Source of the DNA: Dongia sedimenti
Lineage (GTDB): Bacteria; Pseudomonadota; Alphaproteobacteria; Dongiales; Dongiaceae
NCBI GenBank assembly: GCA_030715195.1
Contig: JAUYVI010000006.1
Span: 310,001 to 374,000 of the forward strand
Direction of reading: 5' to 3'
Length of the DNA: 64,000 nt
Shown here: positions 18,470-27,307 of the stretch, piece after piece
Numbering within the stretch: the stretch's first letter is position 1
Layout of the letters: every line of letters starts with the position of its first letter
The notes under the pieces: model-generated
Databases searched by the model: none
What the model saw: the letters and a program-made list of their open reading frames with translations, nothing else
Told to the model about the DNA's origin: nothing
Made by a program: the position numbers and the translations under genes

Positions 18470-19444
18470 ATGTCAGGACGAATCGTCACCGCGTCGACAG
18501 AAGATGTCCCTCGCGACCGGAGGCGCGAATATTGGGAAGACGTCGTCGCACGGGTTCATCTCCGGATGGAAATGGCGCCGAAATCCGACACCGATTTCAC
18601 CGCATCGCTGTTCGCCGTTTCGCTGGACGACGTCACGCTCGTGCAGATCACATCGACGGCGCATAGTGGGAAACGCAGCAAGCGATCGAAGGACGAGCAG
18701 GGCCGGGAGCGCTGCTTCTTCATCGCCGCGCAGCGCGGCCAGGTCATGCTGCGCCAGGAGGAGCGGGAATCGCTCCTGGAGCCGGGCGACATGGCGCTGC
18801 TCGATTCCCGGCTGGCTTCCGAATACTCGGCCGCCGGTCCCGTTGCATTTCTCGGGGTGAGCTTCCCGCGGACGGAGCTGACACAGCGGATCGGCGGGCT
18901 GGAACGCCTCAATACGAAGGCCCTGGCCCATGGCGCGCCGATGCATCGGTTTACCTATCATTATCTGGAGCGCCTACTCACCTTCGCGCCGGAGATCGAC
19001 ACGCCGGAGCTGTTCCGGATGAAGAGCCACATGCTCGACCTGATCGCCGTGACGGTCGGCCGCCTTCGGGTGGCCGAGGTCACCGGCTCCGCCTACAAGG
19101 CGTCTCTGCTGCACCGGATGAAGGCGTTCGTCGAGGAGCGGCTGCACGATCCGCGGCTCGACATCAGGGCGGTGGCCGACAGATTTCGTGTCTCCCCGCG
19201 CTATGTGAGCCAGTTGTTCCGCGACGAAGCCACGACCTTCAACGGCTTCACGCGGCAGCGAAGGCTCGAGCGCTGCCGCCGGCTGCTCGAGCTTTCGCGC
19301 GCGAATGCGCCCTCGATCGGCGAGATCGCCGCCACGGTCGGCTTCGGCAGCCAGGCCTATCTCAACAAGGCGTTCAAGCGCAGCTTCGGCACGACGCCGG
19401 GCGACTATCGCCGCAGTTTCCAGAGCCGGGCCGGGGAGCCGTGA
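18470..19444 (+). CDS. AraC family transcriptional regulator
   Basis: 324 residues. The N-terminal half resembles the AraC-binding-like (cupin-type) domain, with EPGDMALLDSRLASEYSAAG. The C-terminal 100 residues carry two helix-turn-helix units: DIRAVADRFRVSPRYVSQLF and APSIGEIAATVGFGSQAYLNKAFKR, followed by the FGTTPGDYRR end. ATG 18470 is chosen because residues upstream are low-complexity. Its target is not clear; it lies downstream of a chemoreceptor and tail-to-tail with the sugar importer operon. Confidence 0.88.
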   Translation: MSGRIVTASTEDVPRDRRREYWEDVVARVHLRMEMAPKSDTDFTASLFAVSLDDVTLVQITSTAHSGKRSKRSKDEQGRERCFFIAAQRGQVMLRQEERESLLEPGDMALLDSRLASEYSAAGPVAFLGVSFPRTELTQRIGGLERLNTKALAHGAPMHRFTYHYLERLLTFAPEIDTPELFRMKSHMLDLIAVTVGRLRVAEVTGSAYKASLLHRMKAFVEERLHDPRLDIRAVADRFRVSPRYVSQLFRDEATTFNGFTRQRRLERCRRLLELSRANAPSIGEIAATVGFGSQAYLNKAFKRSFGTTPGDYRRSFQSRAGEP

Positions 19445-19457
19445 TCGCCGGACGGCG

Positions 19458-20576
19458 CTACTGAGCGAGCGGATCCACCGAGCGCGGCACGGCGCGTTCC
19501 TGCGCGTCGAAGGCGTGCACATGCTCCGCCGGGAATGCGAACGAGACGGCATCGCCGCGTTTCAGGCGTGTGCCGCCCTCGGCGCGCGCGACGATCGGCT
19601 CCTTCGCCTCGGCGCAGTCGGCATAGACCAGGGACGAATCGCCGAACCGTTCGACGTTGAGGACGCGCGCGGCGAGCGTATCTCCGAAGGTGACATGCTC
19701 CGGGCGGATGCCGAGGGTGACCGGGTCGCCGATCTTGATTCCGTCCGCGCAGACCGCCGCGGCGATACGCAAACCCGAGGCGGTCTCCGCGACCATCCGG
19801 TCGAAGAAGGCCTCGACCACGCGCGCGGCGATGAAATTCATCCGCGGCGCGCCGATGAAACCCGCGACGAACAGCGAGCGCGGGTGATGGTAGAGCTCGA
19901 GCGGCGTGCCGATTTGGGCGAGGCTGCCTTCGCGCGCGGTGCGCTCGCCGGTGTTCAGCAGCACGATCCTGTCGGCGAGGGTCATGGCCTCGACCTGGTC
20001 GTGCGTCACATAGATCATGCTGCGGCCGGTATCCTGGTGCAGCTTGGCGATCCGCAGGCGAGTATGCACCCGCAAGGCCGCGTCGAGGTTCGACAGGGGC
20101 TCGTCGAACAGGAAGACCTGCGGGTCGCGCAGCATGGCGCGGCCGATCGCGACGCGCTGGCGCTGGCCGCCGGAGAGCTCGCGCGGGCGGCGCTCCAGCA
20201 GGCCGTCCAGTTCGAGATCCTTGGCGACGCCCAGAACCTTGGCGTCGCGCTCCGCCTTCGCGGCGCCGCGGATCTTCAGGCCGAAGCCGAGATTCTCCGC
20301 GATCGTCATGTGCGGAAACAGGGCGTAAGTCTGGAACACCAGGGCGGCGCCGCGCTTGGCCGGAGGGATGTCGTTGGCGCGCTTGCCGCCGATGCGGATC
20401 TCGCCCGCGGTGATGCTCTCGAGGCCGGCGACCATGCGGAGCAGCGTCGACTTCCCGCAACCGGAAGGACCGACGAAGACGCAGAACTCGCCTTCGGGGA
20501 TGGTGAGCGATACGTCGCGCACCACCGGGCCGCCGCCGAAATCCTTCGCCACCTTGTCGAAAACGATCTCAGCCAT
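19458..20576 (-). CDS. Sugar ABC transporter ATP-binding protein (UgpC/MsmK type)
   Basis: 372 residues. Walker A GPSGCGKST, Q-loop FQTYALFPH, signature LSGGQRQRVAIGRA, Walker B VFLFDEPLSNLD, His in VTHDQVEA, and a C-terminal TOBE region with LGIRPEHV. This type serves CUT1 importers for sugars and glycerol-phosphate. It is the last gene of the amino-sugar operon and overlaps the GNAT gene by 8 nt. Confidence 0.93.
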   Translation of the reverse strand: MAEIVFDKVAKDFGGGPVVRDVSLTIPEGEFCVFVGPSGCGKSTLLRMVAGLESITAGEIRIGGKRANDIPPAKRGAALVFQTYALFPHMTIAENLGFGLKIRGAAKAERDAKVLGVAKDLELDGLLERRPRELSGGQRQRVAIGRAMLRDPQVFLFDEPLSNLDAALRVHTRLRIAKLHQDTGRSMIYVTHDQVEAMTLADRIVLLNTGERTAREGSLAQIGTPLELYHHPRSLFVAGFIGAPRMNFIAARVVEAFFDRMVAETASGLRIAAAVCADGIKIGDPVTLGIRPEHVTFGDTLAARVLNVERFGDSSLVYADCAEAKEPIVARAEGGTRLKRGDAVSFAFPAEHVHAFDAQERAVPRSVDPLAQ

Positions 20577-21246
20577 GCAGCACCATGTCGGTCACGGAAT
20601 CGTCGGGTTCGATCCCGGCCAGCCGGCGCACCATGAAGGTGGTGTCCTGCGGCAGGTCGGGCGAGCTCAGATGCGCAAAGCCGAGCTTTTCGTAGAAGGC
20701 CTGGCCGCCGCTATTGGCGGGGCTGACCTGGAGGTGCAGCCCGCCGGCGCCACGGGCCGCCATCCGGGACATCAGGAAGCGCATCATGCGCCGGCCGAAG
20801 CCATGGCCGCGGGCTTCCGGCAGCAGGTCGATATGGGCATGCGCCGGATAGGGCAGCAGCGCCGGCGGGAAGACGAGGCCCGGCTGATGGATCAGCCGGC
20901 GCACCCAGTCGCTCTGCCGCCAGGCGGCGGCATCGGCGCCGGGATCGCGCACCGCGCGGCGCAGCGGCACCAGCCACTCGGACTCGAAGCGGCGGTTGAA
21001 GGCCGGCGTATCGAGCGTGCCGAGCAGGTAGCCGGCTGGACCCGACGGCCCTGCGAGCGTGAATGCCATATCCGGCTCCAGCACGACATAGGGACCGACG
21101 AAGAACTTGCCGAGCAGGGTCGGATCGTCGTGCAGTGCGGTGCCGTCCTTCCCGGAATCGCCGGTCTTCAGGCAGACGGCATAGAGGCCCGGCAGGTCGG
21201 CCTCTGTCGCCGGGCGCAGGCGATAGCCGGTCCGATCAGAGGACAT
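20569..21246 (-). CDS. GNAT acetyltransferase resembling the C-terminal domain of animal O-GlcNAcase
   Basis: 225 residues. GNAT fold with the acetyl-CoA pyrophosphate motif RGHGFG at residues 146-151 and a C-terminal QAFYEKLGF segment. The N-terminal half (GYRLRPATEADLPGLYAVC, a TGDSGKDGTAL segment, GPYVVLEPDMAFTL, GYLLGTLDT, FESEWLVPLR) resembles, from memory, the acetyltransferase-like end domain of human O-GlcNAcase. Unlike that pseudo-enzyme it keeps a standard acetyl-CoA motif. It overlaps the GH84 gene by 11 nt, so the two are translationally coupled. The acetyl acceptor is unknown; an amino sugar or a glycosylated substrate is inference. Confidence 0.85.
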   Translation of the reverse strand: MSSDRTGYRLRPATEADLPGLYAVCLKTGDSGKDGTALHDDPTLLGKFFVGPYVVLEPDMAFTLAGPSGPAGYLLGTLDTPAFNRRFESEWLVPLRRAVRDPGADAAAWRQSDWVRRLIHQPGLVFPPALLPYPAHAHIDLLPEARGHGFGRRMMRFLMSRMAARGAGGLHLQVSPANSGGQAFYEKLGFAHLSSPDLPQDTTFMVRRLAGIEPDDSVTDMVLHG

Positions 21247-22591
21247 GATTCAAATTGCCGTCGCGGTCGCGGGGCAGCAAGGCCTGGAGATCGGCGCCGA
21301 GGCCCTGGCGATAGGTGTTGGGCAGGCGGTCCCCCTCCGGGAACACGGCGTTCGCCGCCGGCCCGGTCGCCAGCCAGTCGAGATATTGCGTCAGCGTGTG
21401 CAGTTCCTCGCGCACTTCCCAGAGGTGCGGCTGGAAAGTGTAGAACAGCTCGCGGTTCTCCAGCTCGGTCATGCGGTCGAACAAAGCCACCACGCGGTCG
21501 TGAAAGGCACGGACCCGGGCCTGGCCCTCGCGCCAGGCGGGCGCCTGCGTATCGGGCCGGGCCTCGTTCAGCAGCGCGCGCGCGGTGGCGACGATGGCGG
21601 TGGACTGCGGCCCCGCTTTGAACGGCTGGTAGAGGAGATCGATCAACAGCGCGACTTCCTCCGGCTTCAGGGTCTCGCCGCCGGCGCTGTAGGCGAGGCG
21701 AAAGCGTGCGCGCCAGGCGCGACCGGCCGCTTCGGCCGCCGCGGCTTCCTCATAGCGCGCCGAGGCCAGGAAGGCGCCGGTCGTGTGCACCGGCACGAAG
21801 TTCGCCTCGAACGCGTTGTTCGGATTGGTGATGAACCCGGCGATCTCGCCGCGGATCGCGGATTCCCGGCCGCCCAGCGGGCCGGCATGGGTGCGGCGGA
21901 TATCGTAATCGTTGGCGTGGAAGTTCTCCCAGATCACCGGCTTGCGGCGCAGCACGGTCGAAAGCCGCCGCAGGGAATCGGCGGTGATCTCCGGAGAGAT
22001 GATCTCCGGGCCGGTCCAGCAGATGTCTATGTTGTTGCAGAGATCGGCGCCGAGGGTGCGGAGATAGGGCGAGCGTTCGGGCTCGCCGCCGGCCATGCGG
22101 CCGCAATACTCGGTCGGGCAGAAGAACAGCCGCGTCCCGCTCTTGGCGCAGAGATGGGCCCAGGCGGCGTTGGCGATGTGGCATTGCGCGGCGGCGAAGG
22201 AGGGGAACTGCGCGGCATCCTCGGGGCGAAGCTGGCTTGGAATGTCGTCGTAGAGCAGGGCGAAGTGCGTGAGTCCCAGGCTGAGGAACTGGTCCAGCCG
22301 CCGCAGCAGATGCGACAGCTCGGCGGGATCGCTGTAGGTGATGTCGAGGCAGGGTGCCAGCGCCGCCATCATGGTGAGCCCGCGCGCCTTCGCGGCCTCC
22401 AGGAGACGGGCGAGCGCCGCCATTTCCTCCGGCGTGTAGGGCTCGCGCCAGCGGGCGCGCAGCTTCACGTCGTCCTTCGGCGCGTAGACATAGAGGTTCA
22501 TGCCGGCGCCGGCGATCCAGTCCATCATCTCGATGCGCTGGGCCTCGGTCCAGGGACGGCCGTAGAAGCCCTCGATGACGCCGCTGATCAT
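21236..22591 (-). CDS. GH84 beta-N-acetylglucosaminidase (O-GlcNAcase-like)
   Basis: 451 residues, no signal peptide, so cytosolic. Starts ISGVIEGFYGRPWTEAQR, the GH84 hallmark, with APKDD (Lys39). The catalytic pair Asp115-Asp116 lies in FALLYDDIP. FCPTEYCGR, NFHANDYD and FITNPNN match substrate-binding segments of human O-GlcNAcase. The last 150 residues are helical. The family removes terminal GlcNAc by substrate-assisted catalysis using the 2-acetamido group. It is encoded with a complete sugar importer, so it probably acts on an imported GlcNAc conjugate. The start lies 2 nt from the stop of the permease gene upstream in the operon. Confidence 0.93.
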   Translation of the reverse strand: MISGVIEGFYGRPWTEAQRIEMMDWIAGAGMNLYVYAPKDDVKLRARWREPYTPEEMAALARLLEAAKARGLTMMAALAPCLDITYSDPAELSHLLRRLDQFLSLGLTHFALLYDDIPSQLRPEDAAQFPSFAAAQCHIANAAWAHLCAKSGTRLFFCPTEYCGRMAGGEPERSPYLRTLGADLCNNIDICWTGPEIISPEITADSLRRLSTVLRRKPVIWENFHANDYDIRRTHAGPLGGRESAIRGEIAGFITNPNNAFEANFVPVHTTGAFLASARYEEAAAAEAAGRAWRARFRLAYSAGGETLKPEEVALLIDLLYQPFKAGPQSTAIVATARALLNEARPDTQAPAWREGQARVRAFHDRVVALFDRMTELENRELFYTFQPHLWEVREELHTLTQYLDWLATGPAANAVFPEGDRLPNTYRQGLGADLQALLPRDRDGNLNHVL

Positions 22592-22593
22592 GG

Positions 22594-23433
22594 TCAATCG
22601 GCCCGCGCCGCGGTGAGGCCGCGGATCACATGCCGCTGGCTGACGAAGTACAGGATCATGATCGGCACCGTGGTGATGGTGAGGGCGGCGAAGACCAGCG
22701 CGTAGTTGGTGCTGTGGAACCCGCTGAAGCGCACGATGCCGGCCGGCAGGGTGCGGCTGGCATCGTCGCTGATGAACAGCAGCGCGAACATCAGCTCGTT
22801 CCAGATATTGATGGTGTTGAGGATGGCGGTGGTGATGATCGCCGGCTTCACCATCGGCAGGATCACGTACCAGAACACGCGGAACGTATCGGCGCCTTCG
22901 AGCCGTGCCGCTTCCTCCATCTCGCGCTTCAGCGTCCTGAAATAGCCGGACATCAGATAGAGCGTGATCGAGAGCGACCAGGCGGCATTGGCGAAGATCA
23001 GCGCCCAGAGCGTGTTCAGCAGGCCCATGTCGCGGAGCTGGGTGAACAGCGCAATGGCGACCGCGGGAGGCGGCAAGAGGAGGCCGATCAGGAAGATCCG
23101 GTAGAGCACGCGGCGGCCGGGAAACTCCAGGCGCGCGAAGGCATAGGCGGCGAGTGTGGCGAAGCCGGCGCAGAGGATCACCGAGGCCGCCGTCACGAGG
23201 ATGCTGTTGACGTAGAGGACGCCGAGCCCGCCTTCGTTCCAGGCCTTGGTCAGATTCTCCCAATGCCAGGTGCCGGGCAGGGCATAGGGCGTGCGGAAAA
23301 TCTCGCGGTTGGTCTTGAAGGACGAATAGATCATCCAGAGTGCCGGGAAGCACATCCCGGCGACGACGACGGCGCCGAGGCCGAATTGCAGCCAGTCGCG
23401 GGGCGTGCCTGGGGCTTCAGTATTCGACCGCAT
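22594..23433 (-). CDS. Sugar ABC transporter permease (MalG/UgpE type)
   Basis: 279 residues, about six membrane helices, the first near residues 15-37. The EAA loop EAARLEGADTFRVFWYVILP couples to the ATPase, and the C-terminus YFVSQRHVIRGLTAARAD matches the typical QRxxxxGLTxGAVKG end of this type. Overlaps the upstream permease by 17 nt. Part of the CUT1 importer. Confidence 0.93.
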   Translation of the reverse strand: MRSNTEAPGTPRDWLQFGLGAVVVAGMCFPALWMIYSSFKTNREIFRTPYALPGTWHWENLTKAWNEGGLGVLYVNSILVTAASVILCAGFATLAAYAFARLEFPGRRVLYRIFLIGLLLPPPAVAIALFTQLRDMGLLNTLWALIFANAAWSLSITLYLMSGYFRTLKREMEEAARLEGADTFRVFWYVILPMVKPAIITTAILNTINIWNELMFALLFISDDASRTLPAGIVRFSGFHSTNYALVFAALTITTVPIMILYFVSQRHVIRGLTAARAD

Positions 23434-24337
23434 GGCTCCGCTCGGCGAAACGCAGGTAGAGCAGCGAGATCAGCGAGACCACCACGGTCAGGATCACCGT
23501 CAAGGCGATGCCATAGCCGAGCTGATCGGAGTCGAAGGCCATCTTCACGATCCAGGTGACCGGCACCTCGGTCGAATTGTAGGGCTGGCCGTTGGTCATG
23601 GTGAAGAAGAGATCGAATCCGGCGAACCCACCTGTCACCGCCAGAAGTCCGCAGATCAGGACGTTCTGCTTCAGGAGCGGGAGAGTGATGCTGAAGAACC
23701 GGCGGATCGGCCCGGCGCCCTCCAGGGTCGCGGCCTCGTAGAGGCTGCGCGGAATGCGGCGGAGCGCCGCGAAGAACAGGATCATGTAGAGGCCGGCGAA
23801 CTTCCAGCCGGAGACCAGCATGACGCAGATGAGCGCGGTCGCGGGCTGCGACAACCAGGGCTGTGCCCAGTCGCCGAGACCGATGCCCTTCAGCATCGCG
23901 TTGACCAGGCCGGTGCGGTAGTCGAACACGAAGTTCCAGAGCACGCCCGCCGCCGACATCGACAGCACGACCGGCGAGAAGAACAGGCCGCGAAGGAGCG
24001 CAAAGCCCGGCCGGTCGCTGTTCAGCATCACGGCCATGACCAGGCCGAAGCTCACCTCGAAGACCAGCGTGCCGAGGATGTAGAGCGTCACATGCACATA
24101 GGAGGCGAGGTGGATGTCGTCGGCGAAGGCGCGGGTGAAATTGGCGAGGCCGACCCAGCGCGGCGCGCCGATGCCGTCCCAATCGGTCAGCGAGTAATAG
24201 AGCGACGAAGCCAGCGGCCAGAGCACGAACAGCGCATAAAGCGTGAGCGCCGGGATCACGAACAGCAGATTCGCGATCCCGGCGCCCTCCCCCGGTCTTC
24301 CCCCACCGAGTCCGTTGTTCTGCGCGGCAATTGCCAC
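23417..24337 (-). CDS. Sugar ABC transporter permease (MalF/UgpA type)
   Basis: 306 residues, six membrane helices (first near 25-45: LLFVIPALTLYALFVLWPLA). Family features YYSLTDWDG and GLANFTRAF follow helix 1, and the EAA loop is YEAATLEGAGPIRRFFSITLP. Partner of the MalG-type permease. It follows the binding-protein gene by 2 nt. Confidence 0.93.
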   Translation of the reverse strand: MAIAAQNNGLGGGRPGEGAGIANLLFVIPALTLYALFVLWPLASSLYYSLTDWDGIGAPRWVGLANFTRAFADDIHLASYVHVTLYILGTLVFEVSFGLVMAVMLNSDRPGFALLRGLFFSPVVLSMSAAGVLWNFVFDYRTGLVNAMLKGIGLGDWAQPWLSQPATALICVMLVSGWKFAGLYMILFFAALRRIPRSLYEAATLEGAGPIRRFFSITLPLLKQNVLICGLLAVTGGFAGFDLFFTMTNGQPYNSTEVPVTWIVKMAFDSDQLGYGIALTVILTVVVSLISLLYLRFAERSHAVEY

Positions 24338-24339
24338 GA

Positions 24340-25626
24340 TTACTTCATGGCCTTCACATGCTCGTCGAGCCAGACCAGGGCGTCATGCGGCGACTTCTCG
24401 CCGCCGGCCACATAAGCGGCCGCCTGGTAATAGGATTCCGCGACCGCGACCGGATAGGTCGTGTCCGGCGGCGGCACCAGCGAGCCGGCATGGCTGAGCA
24501 TGTCGGCCATCTGCTTGGTCTTGTCGTCGAGCTTGGCCTGCTCCATGGCGCCCTTCACCGGACTGAAGCTGCCGGCTTCGGCCCATTTCACCTGGCTGTC
24601 GAGCCGGGTGAAGAATTTCAGGAAGGCGATCGCCTCCTTGGGATGCGCGCTCTTGGCATGGACCGCGAAGCCGGTTGCGGTGCCGATCACGCTGTCCTTG
24701 GTAGGGTTGGCGGGATCGATCAGCGGCGTATTGAACGCGCCGTAGTCGAAATCCTTCTCCGCCATCTCGTTGGCCGAGGGCACCAGCCAGGAGCCGATCG
24801 GATGCATGGCGGCGGCTTCCTGGAAGAACGTGCTCATGGCGGGATCGGCGCCGAGCCCGGCGATGTCCTTGTTGAACGCGCCGGCCTTGCGCAAGTCGTC
24901 GATCAGGGTCAGCGCCTTCTCGAAGCCCGGCTGGCTGAACGGCTCCTGCAGCTTGAAGGCGGCATCGTAATGCGCCGGCTCGACCACGCGGGACGCGATG
25001 TGCGAGGCCCAATTGCCGAGCGGCCAGAGCTCCTGGTTGCCGATCACGATCGGCGTCTCGCCTTTCTCGGCCAAAGTCTTCACCGCGGCCATGAACTCGT
25101 CCCAGGTGGCGGGCGCCTTCACGCCGTCCTCGGCGAAGATCTTCTTGTTGAACCAGATGACATTGGTGACGTCGAGGGTCATCGGCACGAGATAGGGATG
25201 GCCTTCATAGAGCATGCCCATGGAGGGCGACCAGACCGACGGAAGGAAGCTGTCCTTCCAGCCGTCCGCGTCCATCTCGGCCGAGATGTCCTTGGCGAAG
25301 CCTTCCTTGGCGTCCCGCTGCATCGGGAAGCCGGCCCATTGGAAATAGATGTCGGGCGGCGTCGCGCTCTTCAGCTGGGTGATCAGGCCGGTGTCGGAAT
25401 ACTGATCGTCGTCGAACACGACCTGCTTCACCTTGATGTCCGGATTGGCCTTCTCGAAATCGGCGATGATCCCGTCCAGCGCCTCTTTTTGGGTGCCGCC
25501 GGTGATGGAATGCGTGATGCGGATCTCGACCGGCTCCGCCCCAGCCCGCTGGCCAAAGGTCGAAGCCAGCACCGCGGCGGCAATCACGCCGGCCGCCAGA
25601 TTGCGCATCCTTGTCCACGACGCCAT
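24340..25626 (-). CDS. Sugar ABC transporter substrate-binding protein
   Basis: 428 residues. Signal peptide from MASWTRMRNLAAG to about residue 30 (GQRAGA/EP). The mature protein begins EIRITHSITGGTQKEALDGII, typical of family-1 sugar-binding proteins. FQWAGFPM, VTNVIWFNKKIF and GSWLVPS segments support this. ATG 25626 has a GAGGAG site 9 nt upstream. First gene of the minus-strand operon and divergent from the GntR gene. The ligand is probably a GlcNAc-containing glycan, inferred from the GH84 gene in the operon. Confidence 0.92.
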   Translation of the reverse strand: MASWTRMRNLAAGVIAAAVLASTFGQRAGAEPVEIRITHSITGGTQKEALDGIIADFEKANPDIKVKQVVFDDDQYSDTGLITQLKSATPPDIYFQWAGFPMQRDAKEGFAKDISAEMDADGWKDSFLPSVWSPSMGMLYEGHPYLVPMTLDVTNVIWFNKKIFAEDGVKAPATWDEFMAAVKTLAEKGETPIVIGNQELWPLGNWASHIASRVVEPAHYDAAFKLQEPFSQPGFEKALTLIDDLRKAGAFNKDIAGLGADPAMSTFFQEAAAMHPIGSWLVPSANEMAEKDFDYGAFNTPLIDPANPTKDSVIGTATGFAVHAKSAHPKEAIAFLKFFTRLDSQVKWAEAGSFSPVKGAMEQAKLDDKTKQMADMLSHAGSLVPPPDTTYPVAVAESYYQAAAYVAGGEKSPHDALVWLDEHVKAMK

Positions 25627-25660
25627 GACCCAGACTCCTCGTCCCCGGTGCATTTGTAAT

Positions 25661-25749
25661 TGGTATGTTTTGGGTATGCTATTGGAGTTTTATGATCCCG
25701 TCCAGCCGCTAAAAACGCGGCTAACTGGCACAAGACCGAAATCATACCA
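25661..25749. promoter_or_regulatory. Candidate GntR operator half-sites in divergent promoter region
   Basis: TGGTATG (25661-25667) is matched by its exact reverse complement CATACCA (25743-25749). A second copy with one change, GGGTATG, lies at 25672-25678, so the left sites are a direct repeat with 11-nt spacing. HutC-type GntR proteins commonly use GGTAT/ATACC half-sites (established knowledge). A 6-bp hairpin AGCCGC/GCGGCT lies between them (25704-25722). The sites flank the region from which both divergent transcripts must start. Confidence 0.5.
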
Positions 25750-25812
25750 GTCTTGCACCGGAAAACGCCGCGGCCTATGCTCGGCCGGTTTCGCGGGAAT
25801 CTCGAGATTCGC

Positions 25813-26547
25813 ATGAGTTTGGTCACCGAATTGCGCCAGCGCCTCAACCGCCAGCGCGGCCCGCTCGGGCTGCGGCTGATCAATGCGCTGACCTCGGCGA
25901 TCGAGGACGACATGATCGCGGCCGGCGAGGCGCTGCCGCCGGAACGCGAGTTCGCCGAGGAGCTCGGGGTTTCGCGCTCCACCTTGCGACAGTGTCTCGA
26001 GCAGCTAGCGGAAGACGGGCTGATCGAGACGCGGCGCGGCGCGGGGCATTTCGTGGCGCGGCGGATCCTGAAACCGGTCACGCGGCTGACCGGCTTCACC
26101 GACGACATGGTGAGCCGCGGCATCCAGCCGGTCTCGAAGATCCTCGAGAAGACCATCATGCCGGTGCCGCCGGACACCGCTTTCCGCACCGCCTTGCCCT
26201 TGGGCACGCCGGTCTTCGTGCTGGTGCGCCTGCGGCTCGCGGGCGACGAGATCCTCGCCTATGAGCGCTCGATCGTGCCGGTGACCTCGGTCGGCGAGGA
26301 TTACGACGGCACCGGCTCGCTCTATGGGCGGATGGACAAGCATGGCGGCCGGCCGAAACGGATCCTGCAGAGCATGCGCGCGGTGGAGGCCGGACCGGAG
26401 ATCGCCGAGCACTTGAAAGTGAAGCCGAGCACCGCCGTGCTGATGATCCGCCGCATCGGCTACGGCGCCCACGGGGTCGCGGTCGAGGATGCGATCAGCT
26501 GGTATCGCGGCGATCGCTACGACTATGTGGCCGAGATCAATGGATGA
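25813..26547 (+). CDS. GntR family regulator, HutC subfamily (UTRA domain)
   Basis: 244 residues. The winged helix (LPPEREFAEELGVSRSTLRQCLEQLAEDGLIETRRGAGHFV) is followed by a UTRA effector domain ending AVEDAISWYRGDRYDYVAEI. HutC-type members often bind phosphorylated sugars such as GlcN-6-P. ATG 25813 gives the usual short lead before the helix-turn-helix; in-frame ATG 25777 and TTG 25753 would add residues without homology. Divergent from the sugar importer, and the likely repressor of both directions. Confidence 0.9.
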   Translation: MSLVTELRQRLNRQRGPLGLRLINALTSAIEDDMIAAGEALPPEREFAEELGVSRSTLRQCLEQLAEDGLIETRRGAGHFVARRILKPVTRLTGFTDDMVSRGIQPVSKILEKTIMPVPPDTAFRTALPLGTPVFVLVRLRLAGDEILAYERSIVPVTSVGEDYDGTGSLYGRMDKHGGRPKRILQSMRAVEAGPEIAEHLKVKPSTAVLMIRRIGYGAHGVAVEDAISWYRGDRYDYVAEING

Positions 26548-26569
26548 CGTTCGAGGGATGACCAGGGGA

Positions 26570-27307
26570 ATGAGCCTGCTCGACACCTATCGCGACAAGG
26601 TCGTGGACGTGCTCGACCGCCTGGTGGCCGAGCAGCGCGGCGCGCTCGAGACCGCGCAGGGCTGGGTGGCGGATACGCTCCGCGCCGACGGGCTGGTCTT
26701 CGCGACCGGGACCGGCCATTCGCACCTGATCGCGGCGGAGGTGTTCTACCGCGCGGGCGGCATCGCGCCGGTGCAGGCGATCTTCGATCCGCCGCTGATG
26801 CTGCATGAGGGCGCGCAGCGTTCGACCCAGCTGGAACGGGTTGAGGGCTATGCGGCGAACGTGCTGGCCCGATATCCGCTGGGCGCGAGGGACATTCTCT
26901 TCATCATCTCCAATTCCGGGCGCAACGCCTTTCCGGTGGAAGCGGCCCTCTACGCCAAGGCGCGCGGCACGCGGACCGTGGCGATCACCTCGATGGCCCA
27001 TGCCGGCAAGGTCGCCTCGCGGCACAGCAGCGGCCGCAGCCTGCACGACGTCGCCGACCTGGTGATCGACAACGAAGTGGCGCAAGGCGATGCCAGCCTG
27101 GAGATCGCCGGCACCGATCTCCGCATGGGCCCGGTCTCCACCATCGCCGGCGCCTTCATCATGAACATCGTGATGGCCGGCGCGGTCGAAATCCTGGCGG
27201 CGCAAGGCATCGCCGTCGATGTCTACAAGAGCGCCAATCTCGACAACGGCGATGCCGGCGCGGGTGCCATCGTCGAGCGCTGGCGCGGCCGCATCAAGGG
27301 GCTGTGA
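26570..27307 (+). CDS. SIS domain protein (UPF0309-like)
   Basis: 245 residues. A single sugar-isomerase domain with FATGTGHSHLIAAEVFYRAGG, the phosphosugar loop IISNSGRNAFPVE and TVAITSMAHA. Length and sequence fit UPF0309 proteins, often linked to amino-sugar uptake operons. Possible role: isomerase or deaminase on the phosphorylated sugar. Three in-frame ATGs (26540, 26558, 26570) are possible; I prefer the last because MSLLDTYRDKV matches the usual family start. It follows the GntR gene closely and is probably co-transcribed with it. Confidence 0.85.
   Translation: MSLLDTYRDKVVDVLDRLVAEQRGALETAQGWVADTLRADGLVFATGTGHSHLIAAEVFYRAGGIAPVQAIFDPPLMLHEGAQRSTQLERVEGYAANVLARYPLGARDILFIISNSGRNAFPVEAALYAKARGTRTVAITSMAHAGKVASRHSSGRSLHDVADLVIDNEVAQGDASLEIAGTDLRMGPVSTIAGAFIMNIVMAGAVEILAAQGIAVDVYKSANLDNGDAGAGAIVERWRGRIKGL

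Noticed and set aside
26489-26569. Longer N-terminus for the SIS protein reading back into the GntR gene
   Set aside because: The additional residues overlap the GntR coding end in another frame and have no similarity to SIS proteins.
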